64,000 nucleotides of DNA. It comes from Thermoanaerobaculia bacterium. Its GTDB lineage: Bacteria; Acidobacteriota; Thermoanaerobaculia; UBA5066. Made by a program: the position numbers and the translations under genes. The stretch spans positions 1-64,000 of the forward strand of contig JAJVIN010000002.1 of assembly GCA_022071945.1 (NCBI GenBank), given 5' to 3'. This document shows, in pieces, positions 35,408 through 45,037 of the stretch; the stretch's first letter is position 1, and the number at the start of each line of letters is the position of its first letter. The notes below the pieces were generated by a model that had not been told where the DNA came from, did not search any database, and worked only from the letters and a program-made list of their open reading frames with translations.

Positions 35408-36514
35408 CTAGGGGCCCCCGCCGATCGCGCTCAGGAACACGGGCCTCATGGACTGTACGGCCCGCGCCCAGGTGAACGCCGCCGCGTGAGGGGGCCCCGC
35501 CGTCCGCGCGCGCTCCCTGAACTCGGAATCGTCCAGTGCTCGCTCGAGGGCTTCCCCGATTGCAGGCGTGCTGGACGGGTCGGGGAGAAGCGCGAGGTCG
35601 CCGAGGACCTCGGGAAGGGAAGAGGAGGACGAGGCGACGACGGGGATTCCGGCGGCTAGGGCTTCCAGGGGTGGAAAGCCGAAGCCCTCGTAAAGGCTTG
35701 GGTAGGCGAGCGCCGATGCTTTCTTGAGGAGGCTCCTCGTCGATGCGGGGGAGACGTATCCGAGCATCTGGATCCGGCGGTGGTGCCGCGAGTCTCGGAC
35801 CCTGGTTTCGAAATCCTGCATGCCCCACCCCGAGCCGCCCGCGATGACGAGGCGGGGAAAGACCGGCCGCCGGTCCCAGATCTCCTCGAGGGCCGAGACG
35901 AGTCTCGCCAGGTTCTTCCGGGGCTCTCTGGTCCCGAGGTAGAGGATGTAGGGCTCCGCCACGTCCGGCCTGTTCGCGTCCGGCGAGGCTTCTTCCTTCG
36001 TCACGGGCGTCAGGCCGTTCCAGACGACGCTCGACTTCGCCTCGGCCTCGGGGAAACGCTTCACCAGGTCCAGCCGGGTGGCCCTGGACACACAAAAGAG
36101 ATGCGCGGCCTCGCGGACGACGGCGGGAAGGAACGGCACCATCCCGAGCCGCTGCTTGACGTTGTGCCACTCGGGAAAGAGGAGGGGCGTGAGGTCGTGG
36201 ATGGTGGCCACCCGGGGAAGGGGGGACCCGAGCGGAACCACTGCATTGGGGCCAAAGAAGATCTGGGCGCCGGCTCGTTTTGCCTCCAGGGGCGCGAGGG
36301 TCTGGAGCCAGAGCGTTCCCGGCAGACGGGCAAGGGCGGGAACGATCGCGATTTGGCCCTGGAGCGTCTCGGGGAGGAAGATCGGCCGGGGGGAGAGGAG
36401 AGTGAGCTCGTCGGCCGGATACTCCTGGAGCCAGGAGGCCAGGAGGCCCTCGAGATAGCGGCCGATGCCGGTTCGTTCCTTCTCGAAGGCCCGGGCATCG
36501 ACCGCGATCCGCAC
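35408..36514 (-). CDS. Glycosyltransferase family 4
   Basis: The open frame runs far upstream, but the GTG at 36514 begins the family domain (VRIAVDARAFEKERTGIGRY); 368 residues. No good ribosome site precedes it. It has TIHDLTPLLFPEWHNV and a donor domain with YILYLGTREPRKNLARLVSAL, then SLYEGFGFPPLEALAAGIPVVA. It leads the minus-strand cluster, which diverges from yceD across an 88-bp gap. The layout resembles its downstream paralogue. Confidence 0.88.
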   Translation of the reverse strand: MRIAVDARAFEKERTGIGRYLEGLLASWLQEYPADELTLLSPRPIFLPETLQGQIAIVPALARLPGTLWLQTLAPLEAKRAGAQIFFGPNAVVPLGSPLPRVATIHDLTPLLFPEWHNVKQRLGMVPFLPAVVREAAHLFCVSRATRLDLVKRFPEAEAKSSVVWNGLTPVTKEEASPDANRPDVAEPYILYLGTREPRKNLARLVSALEEIWDRRPVFPRLVIAGGSGWGMQDFETRVRDSRHHRRIQMLGYVSPASTRSLLKKASALAYPSLYEGFGFPPLEALAAGIPVVASSSSSLPEVLGDLALLPDPSSTPAIGEALERALDDSEFRERARTAGPPHAAAFTWARAVQSMRPVFLSAIGGGP

Positions 36515-36602
36515 GGGGTGATGGTAAACCGCCCGCGGCGCTGTCTGGAACCCGAAGGGCCTCGTGCTACACTCCGCGTTCCCCCGCGCGGCGGGGGGCG
36601 GT

Positions 36603-37136
36603 ATGCAACTGAATCTCGAAGAGGCTCGTGAAGGGCCGGTTGATCTTTCGCATCGCTTCTCGTTCGATGCCTCTCGGCTGGAACGTCCAGAGCTCTTGGC
36701 TCTTGCCCCCGTCGAGTTCCGGGGGAGGCTGACGAAGTCCGAGGCGGGCTTCATCGTGACGGGCACGGTCCGTTTTTCGGGATCCGTCGCGTGCAGCCGC
36801 TGTCTCGCTCCGGTCACCTTCGAGGGGGAGGAGACGGTCTCGTGGGTCTTCTCGCCGGCGCCCGACCCGAAGCACGGCCCCTCTCAGGAAGAGATCCTCC
36901 TGGGACGGGACGACTTCGACGTGGTGCACTATCGGGAGCCCCGGATCCATTTCGATCCCTTCATCGAGGAGGAGCTTCAGCTCGAGATTCCGCTCAAGGC
37001 GCTCTGCCGTGAGTCCTGCAAGGGCCTTTGCCCCACCTGCGGGATCGACCGGAACTCCGCCACGTGCGCGTGCACTCCGGGCGAGGATTCCCGGTGGGAG
37101 ACTCTGAAGGTGCTGACGGAAAGGAAGCCGCGCTAG
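36603..37136 (+). CDS. YceD/DUF177 protein
   Basis: This 177-residue protein starts at the ATG at 36603, after a GGGGGGCGG stretch. It has the DUF177 core (TGTVRFSGSVACSRCLAPV) and a C-terminal Cys-rich block, CRESCKGLCPTCG and CAC, that probably binds zinc. YceD proteins sit next to rpmF in most bacteria and are linked to 23S rRNA or ribosome biogenesis. Here it is followed by rpmF after 81 bp. A TACACT box lies 30 bp before the ATG. Confidence 0.88.
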   Translation: MQLNLEEAREGPVDLSHRFSFDASRLERPELLALAPVEFRGRLTKSEAGFIVTGTVRFSGSVACSRCLAPVTFEGEETVSWVFSPAPDPKHGPSQEEILLGRDDFDVVHYREPRIHFDPFIEEELQLEIPLKALCRESCKGLCPTCGIDRNSATCACTPGEDSRWETLKVLTERKPR

Positions 37137-37217
37137 AGGCCCTTTTCGCACCCGGAAAACCCATCCATTACGATCTGACCGGCTGTCTCAGCCGCTGATT
37201 TTGAGGAGGTCTCAGGT

Positions 37218-37403
37218 ATGCCGAATCCCAAACACCGGCACAGCAAGACGCGTCGCGACCTTCGCCGTGCCCACGATTTCATCAAGCCCTACCAGCTCAG
37301 CAAGTGCCCCAATTGCGGGGCCGAGAAGCTTCCGCACCGCGTGTGTCCATCGTGCGGGTATTACCGCGGCCGCGAGGTCACGGCCGGGGCCAAGAAAGAC
37401 TGA
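37218..37403 (+). CDS. rpmF: 50S ribosomal protein L32
   Basis: This 61-residue protein starts MPNPKHRHSKTRRDLRRAHDF and has four Cys in CPNCG and CPSCG, the zinc-binding form of L32. A GAGGAGG site lies seven or so bases before the ATG. It lies between yceD and plsX, the usual order. Confidence 0.97.
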   Translation: MPNPKHRHSKTRRDLRRAHDFIKPYQLSKCPNCGAEKLPHRVCPSCGYYRGREVTAGAKKD

Positions 37404-37428
37404 TCCGAAAAGCCGGTCCAAGAAATAG

Positions 37429-38439
37429 ATGGCAATCGCGGTCGACGCGATGGGGGGAGACTTCGGTCCGGCCACGAACGTGGAAGGAGCCGTCTCCGCC
37501 GCGACCGAACTGGGTCTCGACTCCCTCCTCGTCGGCCGCCGGTCCGAGCTGGAGGCCGAGCTCCGGAAACTTGGCTACCGCGGGGACAGGATCCGGATCG
37601 TCGATGCCGACGAAGTCGTGAAGTTCGACGAGCCCTCGATCACCCCGCTACGCAAGAAGGTCCGCTCCTCGATCCGGATCGCGGCCGAGATGGTGCGCGA
37701 GGGCCGGGCGGAAGGGATGTTCACGGCGGGGCACACGGGGGCGGCGATGGTGGTCGGAAAGATGATCATCGGCGTCCTCGAGGGCATCGACCGTCCCGCG
37801 CTGGCCGCGGTCTTGCCGGGTCTGAACCGCAGGCGCCTCCTCCTGGATGTGGGGGCGAACGTGGCCTGCCGGCCCGAGCACTATCGCGAGTTCGCCTGGA
37901 TGGGCCACTTCTACGCCCAGGAGGTGATGGGGATCGCGAAGCCCCGGATCGGACTGTTGTCGGTGGGCGAGGAAGAAGGCAAGGGGACGGAAACGACCCG
38001 GGAAGTCTTCACCCTGCTGCGCCAGTCGGGTCTCAACTTCGCGGGCAACTGCGAGGGCCGGGACCTCTACGAGGGGGATTTCGACGTCATCGTGACGGAC
38101 GGATTCACGGGGAATGTGGTTTTGAAAGCTTCCGAGAGTCTGGCGCACCTCGTTGAGGAGGCCTTGAAACAGGAGGTCACCCGGAGCCTGCAGGCGTCGA
38201 TGGGGTTCCTCCTGTCCAAGGACGCTTTTCGTGCCTTCAGAAAGCGGCTGGACTACAGCGAATACGGGGGGGCCCCTCTTCTCGGAGTCAAGGGCGCGCT
38301 CCTCATCGGGCACGGGCGCTCCAGCGCCAAGGCCGTGCGAAACGCCATCCGGGCTGCCTCCGACTTTGCGCGGCGAGACATTCCCGAGAAAATCCGGCGA
38401 AAAGCTCTCGAGTTCGCCCCGGGTACACGTCACCCCTAG
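37429..38439 (+). CDS. plsX: Phosphate acyltransferase PlsX
   Basis: PlsX makes acyl-phosphate from acyl-ACP, the first step of membrane phospholipid synthesis. The 336-residue protein starts MAIAVDAMGGDFGPATNVEGA and has DEVVKFDEPSITPLRKKVRSS, SIRIAAEMV and the NRRRLLLDVGANVACRPEHY block. It starts 25 bp after rpmF and ends 13 bp before the fabH ATG. Confidence 0.97.
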   Translation: MAIAVDAMGGDFGPATNVEGAVSAATELGLDSLLVGRRSELEAELRKLGYRGDRIRIVDADEVVKFDEPSITPLRKKVRSSIRIAAEMVREGRAEGMFTAGHTGAAMVVGKMIIGVLEGIDRPALAAVLPGLNRRRLLLDVGANVACRPEHYREFAWMGHFYAQEVMGIAKPRIGLLSVGEEEGKGTETTREVFTLLRQSGLNFAGNCEGRDLYEGDFDVIVTDGFTGNVVLKASESLAHLVEEALKQEVTRSLQASMGFLLSKDAFRAFRKRLDYSEYGGAPLLGVKGALLIGHGRSSAKAVRNAIRAASDFARRDIPEKIRRKALEFAPGTRHP

Positions 38440-38452
38440 AGGAGGCAACGAG

Positions 38453-39436
38453 ATGTTCCATGCTGCCATAGCGGGCACCGGCCACGCGGTTCCGGAAACG
38501 GTTCTGACCAACGAGGACCTCTCCAGGCTCGTGGCCACGAGTGACGAGTGGATCCGGACGAGGACCGGAATCCAGGAGCGCCGGAAGGCCAAGGAGGGCG
38601 ATGTCCTTTCCGACTATGCCGTGAGTGCCGGGCAGAAGGCGATGGAGGCCGCCGGGATCACCGCCAAGGACTTGGACGCCATCATGGTGGCGACCGTGAG
38701 TCCGGATCAGCTGATTCCATCCATGGCCTGCTTCGTCCAGCAGAAGCTCGGTGCCAAGAAGGCCGCCGCGTGGGACCTGAATGCCGCTTGCTCCGGCTGG
38801 CTCTACGGCCTCCACATCGGGGACAGCCTTCTCCAGGCCGGAAAGGCCAAGAACGTCCTTCTCATCGGCGCGGAGTTCCTGACCCGGTTCACCGACTACA
38901 CCGACCGGACGACCTGCGTCCTCTTCGGAGACGGCGCCGGCGCCACGGTCCTGAAGGCCACGAAGTCGGACCACGGCGTCCTTTCGACTGTCGTCCGCTG
39001 CGACGGCGAGGGCGCCAACACGATCCAGATGCCCGGAGGTGGCTCCACCCACCCCCCGAACAGGCCCCAGACCCTCGAACAGAACCTCCCCTACATCAGA
39101 ATGATGGGGGGAGAGACCTTCAAGATGGCGGTTCGTTCGATCACCGAGGTCTGCAAGGAAGTCCTGAAAGAGTCGGGCTTCGAGGCGTCGGAGGTGAGCT
39201 GGGTGGTGCCGCACCAGGCGAACGAGCGGATCATCACGGCAGCGGCCGAGAGGCTCGACATCCCGAAGGACCGGTGCATCATGAACATCGAGCGCTACGG
39301 CAACACGAGTTCCGCCTCGATCCCCATCGCGCTCGACGAGGCGGTCCGTTCGGGCAGGATCAAGAAGGGGGACCTGATCCTCTTCACCGCCTTCGGTGGC
39401 GGTTTCACGTGGGGAGCGGCGCTCGTCCGCTGGTGA
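38453..39436 (+). CDS. fabH: Beta-ketoacyl-ACP synthase III
   Basis: FabH starts fatty acid chains by condensing acetyl-CoA with malonyl-ACP. The ATG at 38453 follows a GAGGAGG site and gives 327 residues. The catalytic Cys is in NAACSGWLYGL, the His in VPHQANERI and the Asn in NIERYGNTSSASIP. The longer open frame upstream is spurious because it overlaps plsX. Confidence 0.97.
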   Translation: MFHAAIAGTGHAVPETVLTNEDLSRLVATSDEWIRTRTGIQERRKAKEGDVLSDYAVSAGQKAMEAAGITAKDLDAIMVATVSPDQLIPSMACFVQQKLGAKKAAAWDLNAACSGWLYGLHIGDSLLQAGKAKNVLLIGAEFLTRFTDYTDRTTCVLFGDGAGATVLKATKSDHGVLSTVVRCDGEGANTIQMPGGGSTHPPNRPQTLEQNLPYIRMMGGETFKMAVRSITEVCKEVLKESGFEASEVSWVVPHQANERIITAAAERLDIPKDRCIMNIERYGNTSSASIPIALDEAVRSGRIKKGDLILFTAFGGGFTWGAALVRW

Positions 39437-39451
39437 GAGGAGGGACAGCGA

Positions 39452-40399
39452 ATGGACGGAATCGCCTTTCTTTTTCCGGGCCAGGGGTCCCAGTTCCCGG
39501 GCATGGGAAAGGACCTGTACGAGACCTACCCGGAAGTCCGTGAGGTCTACGACCGCGCGGACGCCGCCCTGGATCCCCTCGGCGTGGCGATCTCGAGGGT
39601 CTCCTTCGACGGGACGGAAGACCAGCTCAAGCTGACAGCGAACACGCAGCCCGCGATTCTCGTCCACTCGGTGGCGGTCCTCGCCGTTCTGAAGGCGCGG
39701 GGAATCCGGCCCGTGATGGCGGCCGGGCACTCGCTGGGTGAGTACTCCGCCCTGGTGGCGGCGGGCGCCTTGACCCTCGAGGACGCCGTCGTCCTGGTGC
39801 GGCGCCGCGGCCAGGCCATGCAGGAGGCGGTCCCGGTCGGGGAGGGCGCCATGGCGGCCGTCATTGGCCTCGACGGGGAGCAGGTCAGGCTCGCGTGCGA
39901 GGAGGTCTCGACCGACGACGACATCTGCTCGGCGGCCAACTTCAACTCTCCCGACCAGACGGTCATTGCCGGGACGTCGGCTGCCGTGGGCCGCGCCGGA
40001 GACCTTCTGAAGAGCCGCGGAGCCAAGCGAGTCTTGCCGCTCTCGGTCTCCGCCCCCTTCCACTGCCTCTTGATGAAGCCGGCCGAAAACGCCCTCTGGC
40101 CTCATCTGTCCGCGACGAAGATCGCGCCGCTCGACTTTCCGGTCGTCTCGAACGTCGACGCGCGGGCCATCACGGACCCGGAGGAGGCTCGCCAGGCGCT
40201 CCGGCGCCAGGTCTGCTCTCCCGTTCGCTGGGTGGAGACCCTCGAGCTCCTTTCTCAGAAGACCAGGGAAGGGCTCGAGTGCGGTCCGGGAGCCGTCCTC
40301 TCCGGGCTTGCCAAGAGGACCGTCAAGGGCTGGACCGTCCGGACGACGACCGACCTTGCCGGGCTCGTCAAACAGTTCGAAGGACAGTCACCGGTATGA
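39452..40399 (+). CDS. fabD: Malonyl-CoA:ACP transacylase
   Basis: FabD transfers malonyl groups from CoA to acyl carrier protein. The 315-residue protein has AFLFPGQGSQFPGMGKDLYE at the start and the active-site Ser in GHSLGEYSALVAAG. An AGGAGG site lies about eight bases before the ATG. Its stop overlaps the start of ybaK as ATGA. Confidence 0.97.
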   Translation: MDGIAFLFPGQGSQFPGMGKDLYETYPEVREVYDRADAALDPLGVAISRVSFDGTEDQLKLTANTQPAILVHSVAVLAVLKARGIRPVMAAGHSLGEYSALVAAGALTLEDAVVLVRRRGQAMQEAVPVGEGAMAAVIGLDGEQVRLACEEVSTDDDICSAANFNSPDQTVIAGTSAAVGRAGDLLKSRGAKRVLPLSVSAPFHCLLMKPAENALWPHLSATKIAPLDFPVVSNVDARAITDPEEARQALRRQVCSPVRWVETLELLSQKTREGLECGPGAVLSGLAKRTVKGWTVRTTTDLAGLVKQFEGQSPV

Positions 40400-40875
40400 C
40401 GCCGGGTCCGTCCTCGACGAACGCCACCCGCGTACTCGAGGCCCTGAAAGTGCCGTTCGCTCTCGCGGAGTTCCCGGCCGCCGACTTCACGGCCGAGGAA
40501 GCCGTGGAGAAGCTCGGCGTGCCCGCCGAGACCGTCTTCAAGACGCTGGTGGCGAAGGGGGACCGGTCGGGTGCGCTCTCGGCCGTGATTCCGACTCCGG
40601 CCCGGCTTTCGTTGAAGAAGCTCGCCCGCGTCTCGGGCAACAAGACCGTCGCCCTCGTCCCTGTCGAGGAGATGGAGCGGCTGACGGGGTACGTGAAGGG
40701 GGGCTGCTCGCCCCTGGGAATGAAGAAGAGACTCCCGGTCTTCGTTCACGAGACCGCCAGGAATCTGGACTCTCTTTACGTCTCGGCGGGCCGCAGAGGC
40801 GTTCAACTCGTCGTCAAGGGTGAGGACCTGATCCGGGCCGCGGGGGCGACGGCGGCCGACTTGATCGAAGAGTAG
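40396..40875 (+). CDS. ybaK: Cys-tRNA(Pro) deacylase, YbaK/EbsC family
   Basis: YbaK-type proteins hydrolyse mischarged Cys-tRNA(Pro). The ATG at 40396 lies in an ATGA overlap with fabD and gives 159 residues; the longer frame upstream lies within fabD. The YbaK fold is shown by FKTLVAKGDRSGALSAVIP, RLSLKKLARVSGNKTVAL and the GGCSPLGMKKRLPVFV block. Its position inside the fatty-acid genes is unusual. Confidence 0.92.
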   Translation: MTPGPSSTNATRVLEALKVPFALAEFPAADFTAEEAVEKLGVPAETVFKTLVAKGDRSGALSAVIPTPARLSLKKLARVSGNKTVALVPVEEMERLTGYVKGGCSPLGMKKRLPVFVHETARNLDSLYVSAGRRGVQLVVKGEDLIRAAGATAADLIEE

Positions 40876-40895
40876 GACGAAAGGAACCGGAACCG

Positions 40896-41654
40896 ATGGC
40901 AGTCACGATCTCGCTCGAAGGAAAGTCCGTGCTGGTGACGGGGGCCTCACAAGGCATCGGCGTTGCGATCGCGCGAAAGTTCGCCGAGGCCGGTGCCCTG
41001 ACGGGGCTCGCGGCCCGCAACGAAGAAAAAGCCGCGGATGTCGCGGCCTCGATCACCGCGGCGGGCGGGCAGGCCTTCGCCCTGAAGATGGACGTGTCCG
41101 ACCCCGCCTCGGTGAGCGCGGGGATGAAGGCTTTTCTGGAGAGGGCGGGGAAGATCGATATCCTGGTCAACAATGCCGGCATCACGAGCGACGGGCTGAT
41201 TCTCAGGATGTCGAAGGAGAGCTGGGACAAGGTTTTGGGAACCGATCTGACCGGGGTCTTCCTCGTGAGCCAGGAAGCCGTCAAGTCCATGATCAAGAAG
41301 AAGATAGCGGGCCGAATCATCACGGTCGGATCGGTCGTCGGGCTGATGGGGAACGCCGGGCAGACGAACTACTCGGCGGCCAAGGCGGGCGTCGTGGGCT
41401 TCACGATGGCGCTTGCGAGAGAAGTGGGATCGCGGGGGATCACGGTCAACGCCGTCGCCCCGGGCTACATCGAGACGGCCATGACGGACGAGCTTTCCGC
41501 AGAGCAGCGCGAGAAGCTCTCGGCCCAGATCGTCCTGGGAAGACTCGGAACGGGCACGGACGTGGCGGGTGCTGCGCTATTCTTGGCGTCTGACGCGGCG
41601 TCTTACATCACGGGAACCTGTATCAACGTGAGCGGCGGGCTTTTCATCGGCTGA
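40896..41654 (+). CDS. fabG: 3-oxoacyl-ACP reductase
   Basis: FabG reduces beta-ketoacyl-ACP with NADPH. The 252-residue protein has the cofactor motif [19 protein letters not shown] at about residue 90 and the active-site Ser/Tyr/Lys with YSAAKAG. AAGGA lies upstream of the ATG. It lies 20 bp after ybaK. Confidence 0.97.
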   Translation: MAVTISLEGKSVLVTGASQGIGVAIARKFAEAGALTGLAARNEEKAADVAASITAAGGQAFALKMDVSDPASVSAGMKAFLERAGKIDILVNNAGITSDGLILRMSKESWDKVLGTDLTGVFLVSQEAVKSMIKKKIAGRIITVGSVVGLMGNAGQTNYSAAKAGVVGFTMALAREVGSRGITVNAVAPGYIETAMTDELSAEQREKLSAQIVLGRLGTGTDVAGAALFLASDAASYITGTCINVSGGLFIG

Positions 41655-41668
41655 GGCCGGGCCCTCGC

Positions 41669-41697
41669 TTGAAATCACGGCGGCTCCCGGGGAGAAT
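41669..41697 (+). promoter_or_regulatory. Internal promoter before acpP
   Basis: TTGAAA (41669-41674) and GAGAAT (41692-41697) are separated by exactly 17 bp, just after the fabG stop. This could give acpP the extra transcription that the abundant carrier protein needs. Confidence 0.5.
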
Positions 41698-41733
41698 GCC
41701 GCCGTTTCTGACTTGGATTGGAGGAATCAGTAC

Positions 41734-41979
41734 ATGTCTGCATCCATCGAAGAGAAAGTGAAGAACATCATCGTCGAGCAGCTCGGCGTCCAGGCCGAGG
41801 ACGTCAAGGCCGAGGCCTCGTTCGTCGACGACCTCGGAGCCGATTCTCTTGACACCGTCGAACTCGTGATGGCGTTCGAAGAAGCTTTCGGAATCGAGAT
41901 CCCGGATGAAGACGCCGAGAAGATCCAGAAAGTCAAAGACGCCATCGCGTACATCGAAGCACACGCGAAGAGCGTCTAA
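41734..41979 (+). CDS. acpP: Acyl carrier protein
   Basis: This is the carrier for growing fatty acids. The ATG at 41734, seven bases after GGAGG, gives 81 residues. The phosphopantetheine Ser lies in [19 protein letters not shown]. The protein is acidic and four-helical, as usual. It lies 18 bp before fabF. Confidence 0.98.
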   Translation: MSASIEEKVKNIIVEQLGVQAEDVKAEASFVDDLGADSLDTVELVMAFEEAFGIEIPDEDAEKIQKVKDAIAYIEAHAKSV

Positions 41980-41997
41980 CAAAGACCGGCTCACGCT

Positions 41998-43263
41998 GTG
42001 AGCACCGAGGACTTTCTCGATCATCGCTCTCGCCGGCGAGTCGTCATCACCGGCGTCGGCCTCCTCTCCCCGCTGGGCTTGACGACCGCCGAGAACTGGA
42101 GGGCTCTCGAGGCGGGCCAGAGCGGCATTGGCCCGATCACTCGGTTCGATGCTTCCGCCTACGCCTGCCAGATCGCGGGCGAGGTGAAGGGCTTCGATCC
42201 GTTCACCGTTCTCGACAAGAAGGAAGTCAAGAAGTTCGACACCTTCATCCACTACGCGGTCTCGGCCGCCCGGGAGGCGATCGAGGACGCGCGCCTCGTC
42301 GTGACCGAGGAGGATGCCGAGCGGGTCGGAGTGGCCATCGGGTCGGGCATCGGCGGCCTCCCCCTCATCGAGGACACCCATTCCACCTTGCTCGAGAAGG
42401 GTCCGCGCCGGGTCAGCCCCTTCTTCATTCCGGGCCTCATCGCCAACATGCCGAGCGGGTTGATCTCGATCCTCTACGGCGCCAAGGGACCCAACACTGC
42501 AACCGTAACGGCGTGCGCCACCTCGGCCCACGCCATCGGTGATGCCCTGCACATCATTCGCCGCGGTGACGCGGACGCGATGATCGCCGGCGGCACCGAG
42601 TCGGTCATCGCACCCCTGGCCATTGGCGGCTTTTCGGCCATGCGGGCCCTCTCGCTTCGGAATGCCGAGCCCAAGAGGGCCTCGCGGCCCTGGGACCGCG
42701 ACCGGGACGGATTCGTCCTCGGCGAGGGCGCGGGAATCCTCGTTCTGGAAGAGATGGGCCGGGCCGTGAAGCGGGGCGCCCCCATCTACGCCGAGCTTTG
42801 CGGGTACGGGATGTCGGGCGACGCCTATCACATCTCCTCCCCCTCGGAGGACGGCGACGGCCCGTTCAGGGTCATGCGAAACGCCCTCGCCGACGCGGCG
42901 CTTTCGCCCGAGAGCGTGGACTACATCAACGCCCACGGCACGTCGACGCCCGCCGGAGACCGCATCGAGACGATCGCAGTCAAACGCCTCTTCAAGGAAA
43001 ACGCTCAGAAGGTTCCCATCTCCTCGACGAAGTCGATGACGGGTCACCTCCTCGGCGCCGCCGGAGGACTCGAGGCCGGGATTCTGGCCCTGTCCATCCG
43101 GCACGGGGTCATTCCCCCGACCATCAACTACGAGACCCCGGATCCGGAGTGCGACCTCGACTACACGCCGAACGCGGCGCGGAAGGCCGAGATCCGGGTC
43201 GGGATGTCCAACTCGTTCGGGTTCGGCGGCACCAACGCCTGCCTCGTGATGCGGAGGCTCTGA
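41998..43263 (+). CDS. fabF: Beta-ketoacyl-ACP synthase II
   Basis: FabF elongates acyl-ACP. The 421-residue protein starts at GTG 41998 and reads VVITGVGLLSPLGLTTAENW. The active Cys is in TACATSAHAIGDAL, the two His in NAHGTSTPAGD and KSMTGHLLGAAG. It closes the fatty-acid run. Confidence 0.97.
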   Translation: MSTEDFLDHRSRRRVVITGVGLLSPLGLTTAENWRALEAGQSGIGPITRFDASAYACQIAGEVKGFDPFTVLDKKEVKKFDTFIHYAVSAAREAIEDARLVVTEEDAERVGVAIGSGIGGLPLIEDTHSTLLEKGPRRVSPFFIPGLIANMPSGLISILYGAKGPNTATVTACATSAHAIGDALHIIRRGDADAMIAGGTESVIAPLAIGGFSAMRALSLRNAEPKRASRPWDRDRDGFVLGEGAGILVLEEMGRAVKRGAPIYAELCGYGMSGDAYHISSPSEDGDGPFRVMRNALADAALSPESVDYINAHGTSTPAGDRIETIAVKRLFKENAQKVPISSTKSMTGHLLGAAGGLEAGILALSIRHGVIPPTINYETPDPECDLDYTPNAARKAEIRVGMSNSFGFGGTNACLVMRRL

Positions 43264-43280
43264 CCGGGCCGCGATCGCCG

Positions 43281-43310
43281 TTGACCCCTTGCCCATCCGG
43301 GATCTATCCT
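43281..43310 (+). promoter_or_regulatory. Promoter of pilT
   Basis: TTGACC (43281-43286) is followed after 18 bp by TATCCT (43305-43310), about 48 bp before the pilT ATG. Both hexamers are close to consensus. Confidence 0.55.
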
Positions 43311-43358
43311 CGAATCGACCCAGAAAAGAGACTCTCGAGGTGAGCAAGGAGGCCGCCG

Positions 43359-44534
43359 ATGCATATCAATGATTTGCTGAAGATTGCCGTGGAGAGGAAG
43401 GCCTCCGATCTTCACCTGAAGGTCGGAGCGCATCCGATCATCCGCGTCGACGGCGACCTGATCCCCCTGGTCGACCTGAAGCGCCTGATGCAGGAGGACA
43501 CGATCGCGATGGCGTTCTCGATCATGTCCTCCCGTCAGAAAGAGAAGTTCAAGAACAACCTCGACATCGACATCGCCTACTCGGTTCCGGGTCTCGGGCG
43601 CTTCCGCTGCAACATCTTCCAGCAGAGAGGCACCGTCGGCCTCGTCTGCCGCGTCATCCCGGCCCGGATTCTCACGGTCAGGGACCTCCTCTTGCCGCCC
43701 GTCATCGAGAAGATCTGCGAGGAACGCCGGGGCCTCATCCTCGTCACGGGGACCACCGGCTCCGGCAAGTCGACGACGCTCGCCGCCATGATCGACTACA
43801 TCAACGCGGTCCGGGCGGAGCACGTCATGACGATCGAGGACCCGGTCGAGTTCATGCACCGCGACAAGAAATCGATCGTCAACCAGCGCGAGCTCGAGGT
43901 CGATACCCGCTCCTTCTCCACGGCCCTGAGAGCCGCGCTCAGGCAGGATCCCGACGTCATCCTCGTCGGCGAAATGCGAGACTTCGAGACCGTCGAGACC
44001 GCGCTGGTGGCCGCCGAGACCGGTCACCTGGTCCTGTCGACCCTCCACACCATGGACGCGACGGAAACCGTCAACCGCGTCATCTCGGTCTTCCCGCCTC
44101 ACCAGCAGAAGCAGATCCGGCTCCAGCTCGCCGCCGTCTTGAAGGCCGTCATCTCTCAGCGCCTCTTGCCCCGCGCCGACGGCCTGGGCCGTGTGCCCGC
44201 GGTCGAAGTCCTCATCATGACGAACTACATCCGGGACTGCATCGAGAACAAGGAAAAGACGAAGTACATCCACGACGCGATCAAGGCGGGCACCTCGCAG
44301 TACGGGATGCAGACGTTCGACCAGTCGCTCTACGGCCTGTACCGGGCGGGCCTCATCACCCTCGAGGAAGCGATCCGCCGCTCAACGAACCCCAACGAGT
44401 TCAAGCTGCGCGTCCAGGGCATCCAGTCCACTTCGGACCTGTCGCAGGAGTCGATGGACATGGCGATCCAGTCGCCGGACCAGCTCGACCCCCTCAAGGA
44501 AGAGTCGCCCTTCGACTTCAGCAACCAGGGGTGA
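43359..44534 (+). CDS. pilT: Twitching motility ATPase PilT
   Basis: PilT powers type IV pilus retraction. The 391-residue protein starts MHINDLLKIAVERKASDLHL, with Walker A GTTGSGKSTT (about residues 130-139) and Walker B DVILVGEMRDFETVETAL, including the Asp and His boxes (HLVLSTLHTMDATET). The C-terminus adds a short acidic tail (PFDFSNQG). No pilB or other pil gene is in the window. It ends in a GTGA overlap with recX. Confidence 0.96.
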   Translation: MHINDLLKIAVERKASDLHLKVGAHPIIRVDGDLIPLVDLKRLMQEDTIAMAFSIMSSRQKEKFKNNLDIDIAYSVPGLGRFRCNIFQQRGTVGLVCRVIPARILTVRDLLLPPVIEKICEERRGLILVTGTTGSGKSTTLAAMIDYINAVRAEHVMTIEDPVEFMHRDKKSIVNQRELEVDTRSFSTALRAALRQDPDVILVGEMRDFETVETALVAAETGHLVLSTLHTMDATETVNRVISVFPPHQQKQIRLQLAAVLKAVISQRLLPRADGLGRVPAVEVLIMTNYIRDCIENKEKTKYIHDAIKAGTSQYGMQTFDQSLYGLYRAGLITLEEAIRRSTNPNEFKLRVQGIQSTSDLSQESMDMAIQSPDQLDPLKEESPFDFSNQG

Positions 44535-45037
44535 GACGAAAACCTCTCCCCGTTTCCGAGAGCACTCCTGAAGCCGCCAGGCAAGCTGCCTTGCGGCTTC
44601 TTTCACGTCAGGACCGCTCCGCCGAGGAGCTGAGGAAACGGCTTCTGGAAAAGGGATTTGCGGCCGAGCACGCTGCTGAGGCGCTCCGCTTCGTCCTGGA
44701 GACAGGGCTCCTTTCCGAGAGGCGATTCGTCGAGTCGGCCGTCGCCTCGGGAAGGCGGCGAGGGAAGGGCCCCCGCCTGATCCAGGCCGCGCTCCGGGCC
44801 AAGGGCGCGGACGAGGAAGTCGTAACCCAAGTCCTCTCGGAGGACGATCCGGCTCAGAAGAGCGAGCGGATCCTCGCGCAGATCCGGAAGAAGGAGAGGA
44901 CCTTCCCGGCTGGATTGACGGCGAGAGAACGGTCGAAGAAACTCTTCGACTATCTCGTCCGGCGCGGTTTCGAGCCGGAGGCCGTGATCGCGGCCCTCAG
45001 ACAGAAAGGCGATTCCATCGATGACGACTCCCCGTGA
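44531..45037 (+). CDS. recX: Regulatory protein RecX
   Basis: RecX inhibits RecA filament activity. The 168-residue protein has tandem three-helix repeats with ALRLLSRQDRSAEELRKRLLEKGF, LRFVLETGLLSERRFVES and FDYLVRRGFEPEAVIAAL. The GTG overlaps the pilT stop. Its end overlaps alaS by 17 bp. recX is often next to recA, but here recA is 31 kb away and on the other strand. Confidence 0.9.
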   Translation: MRRKPLPVSESTPEAARQAALRLLSRQDRSAEELRKRLLEKGFAAEHAAEALRFVLETGLLSERRFVESAVASGRRRGKGPRLIQAALRAKGADEEVVTQVLSEDDPAQKSERILAQIRKKERTFPAGLTARERSKKLFDYLVRRGFEPEAVIAALRQKGDSIDDDSP

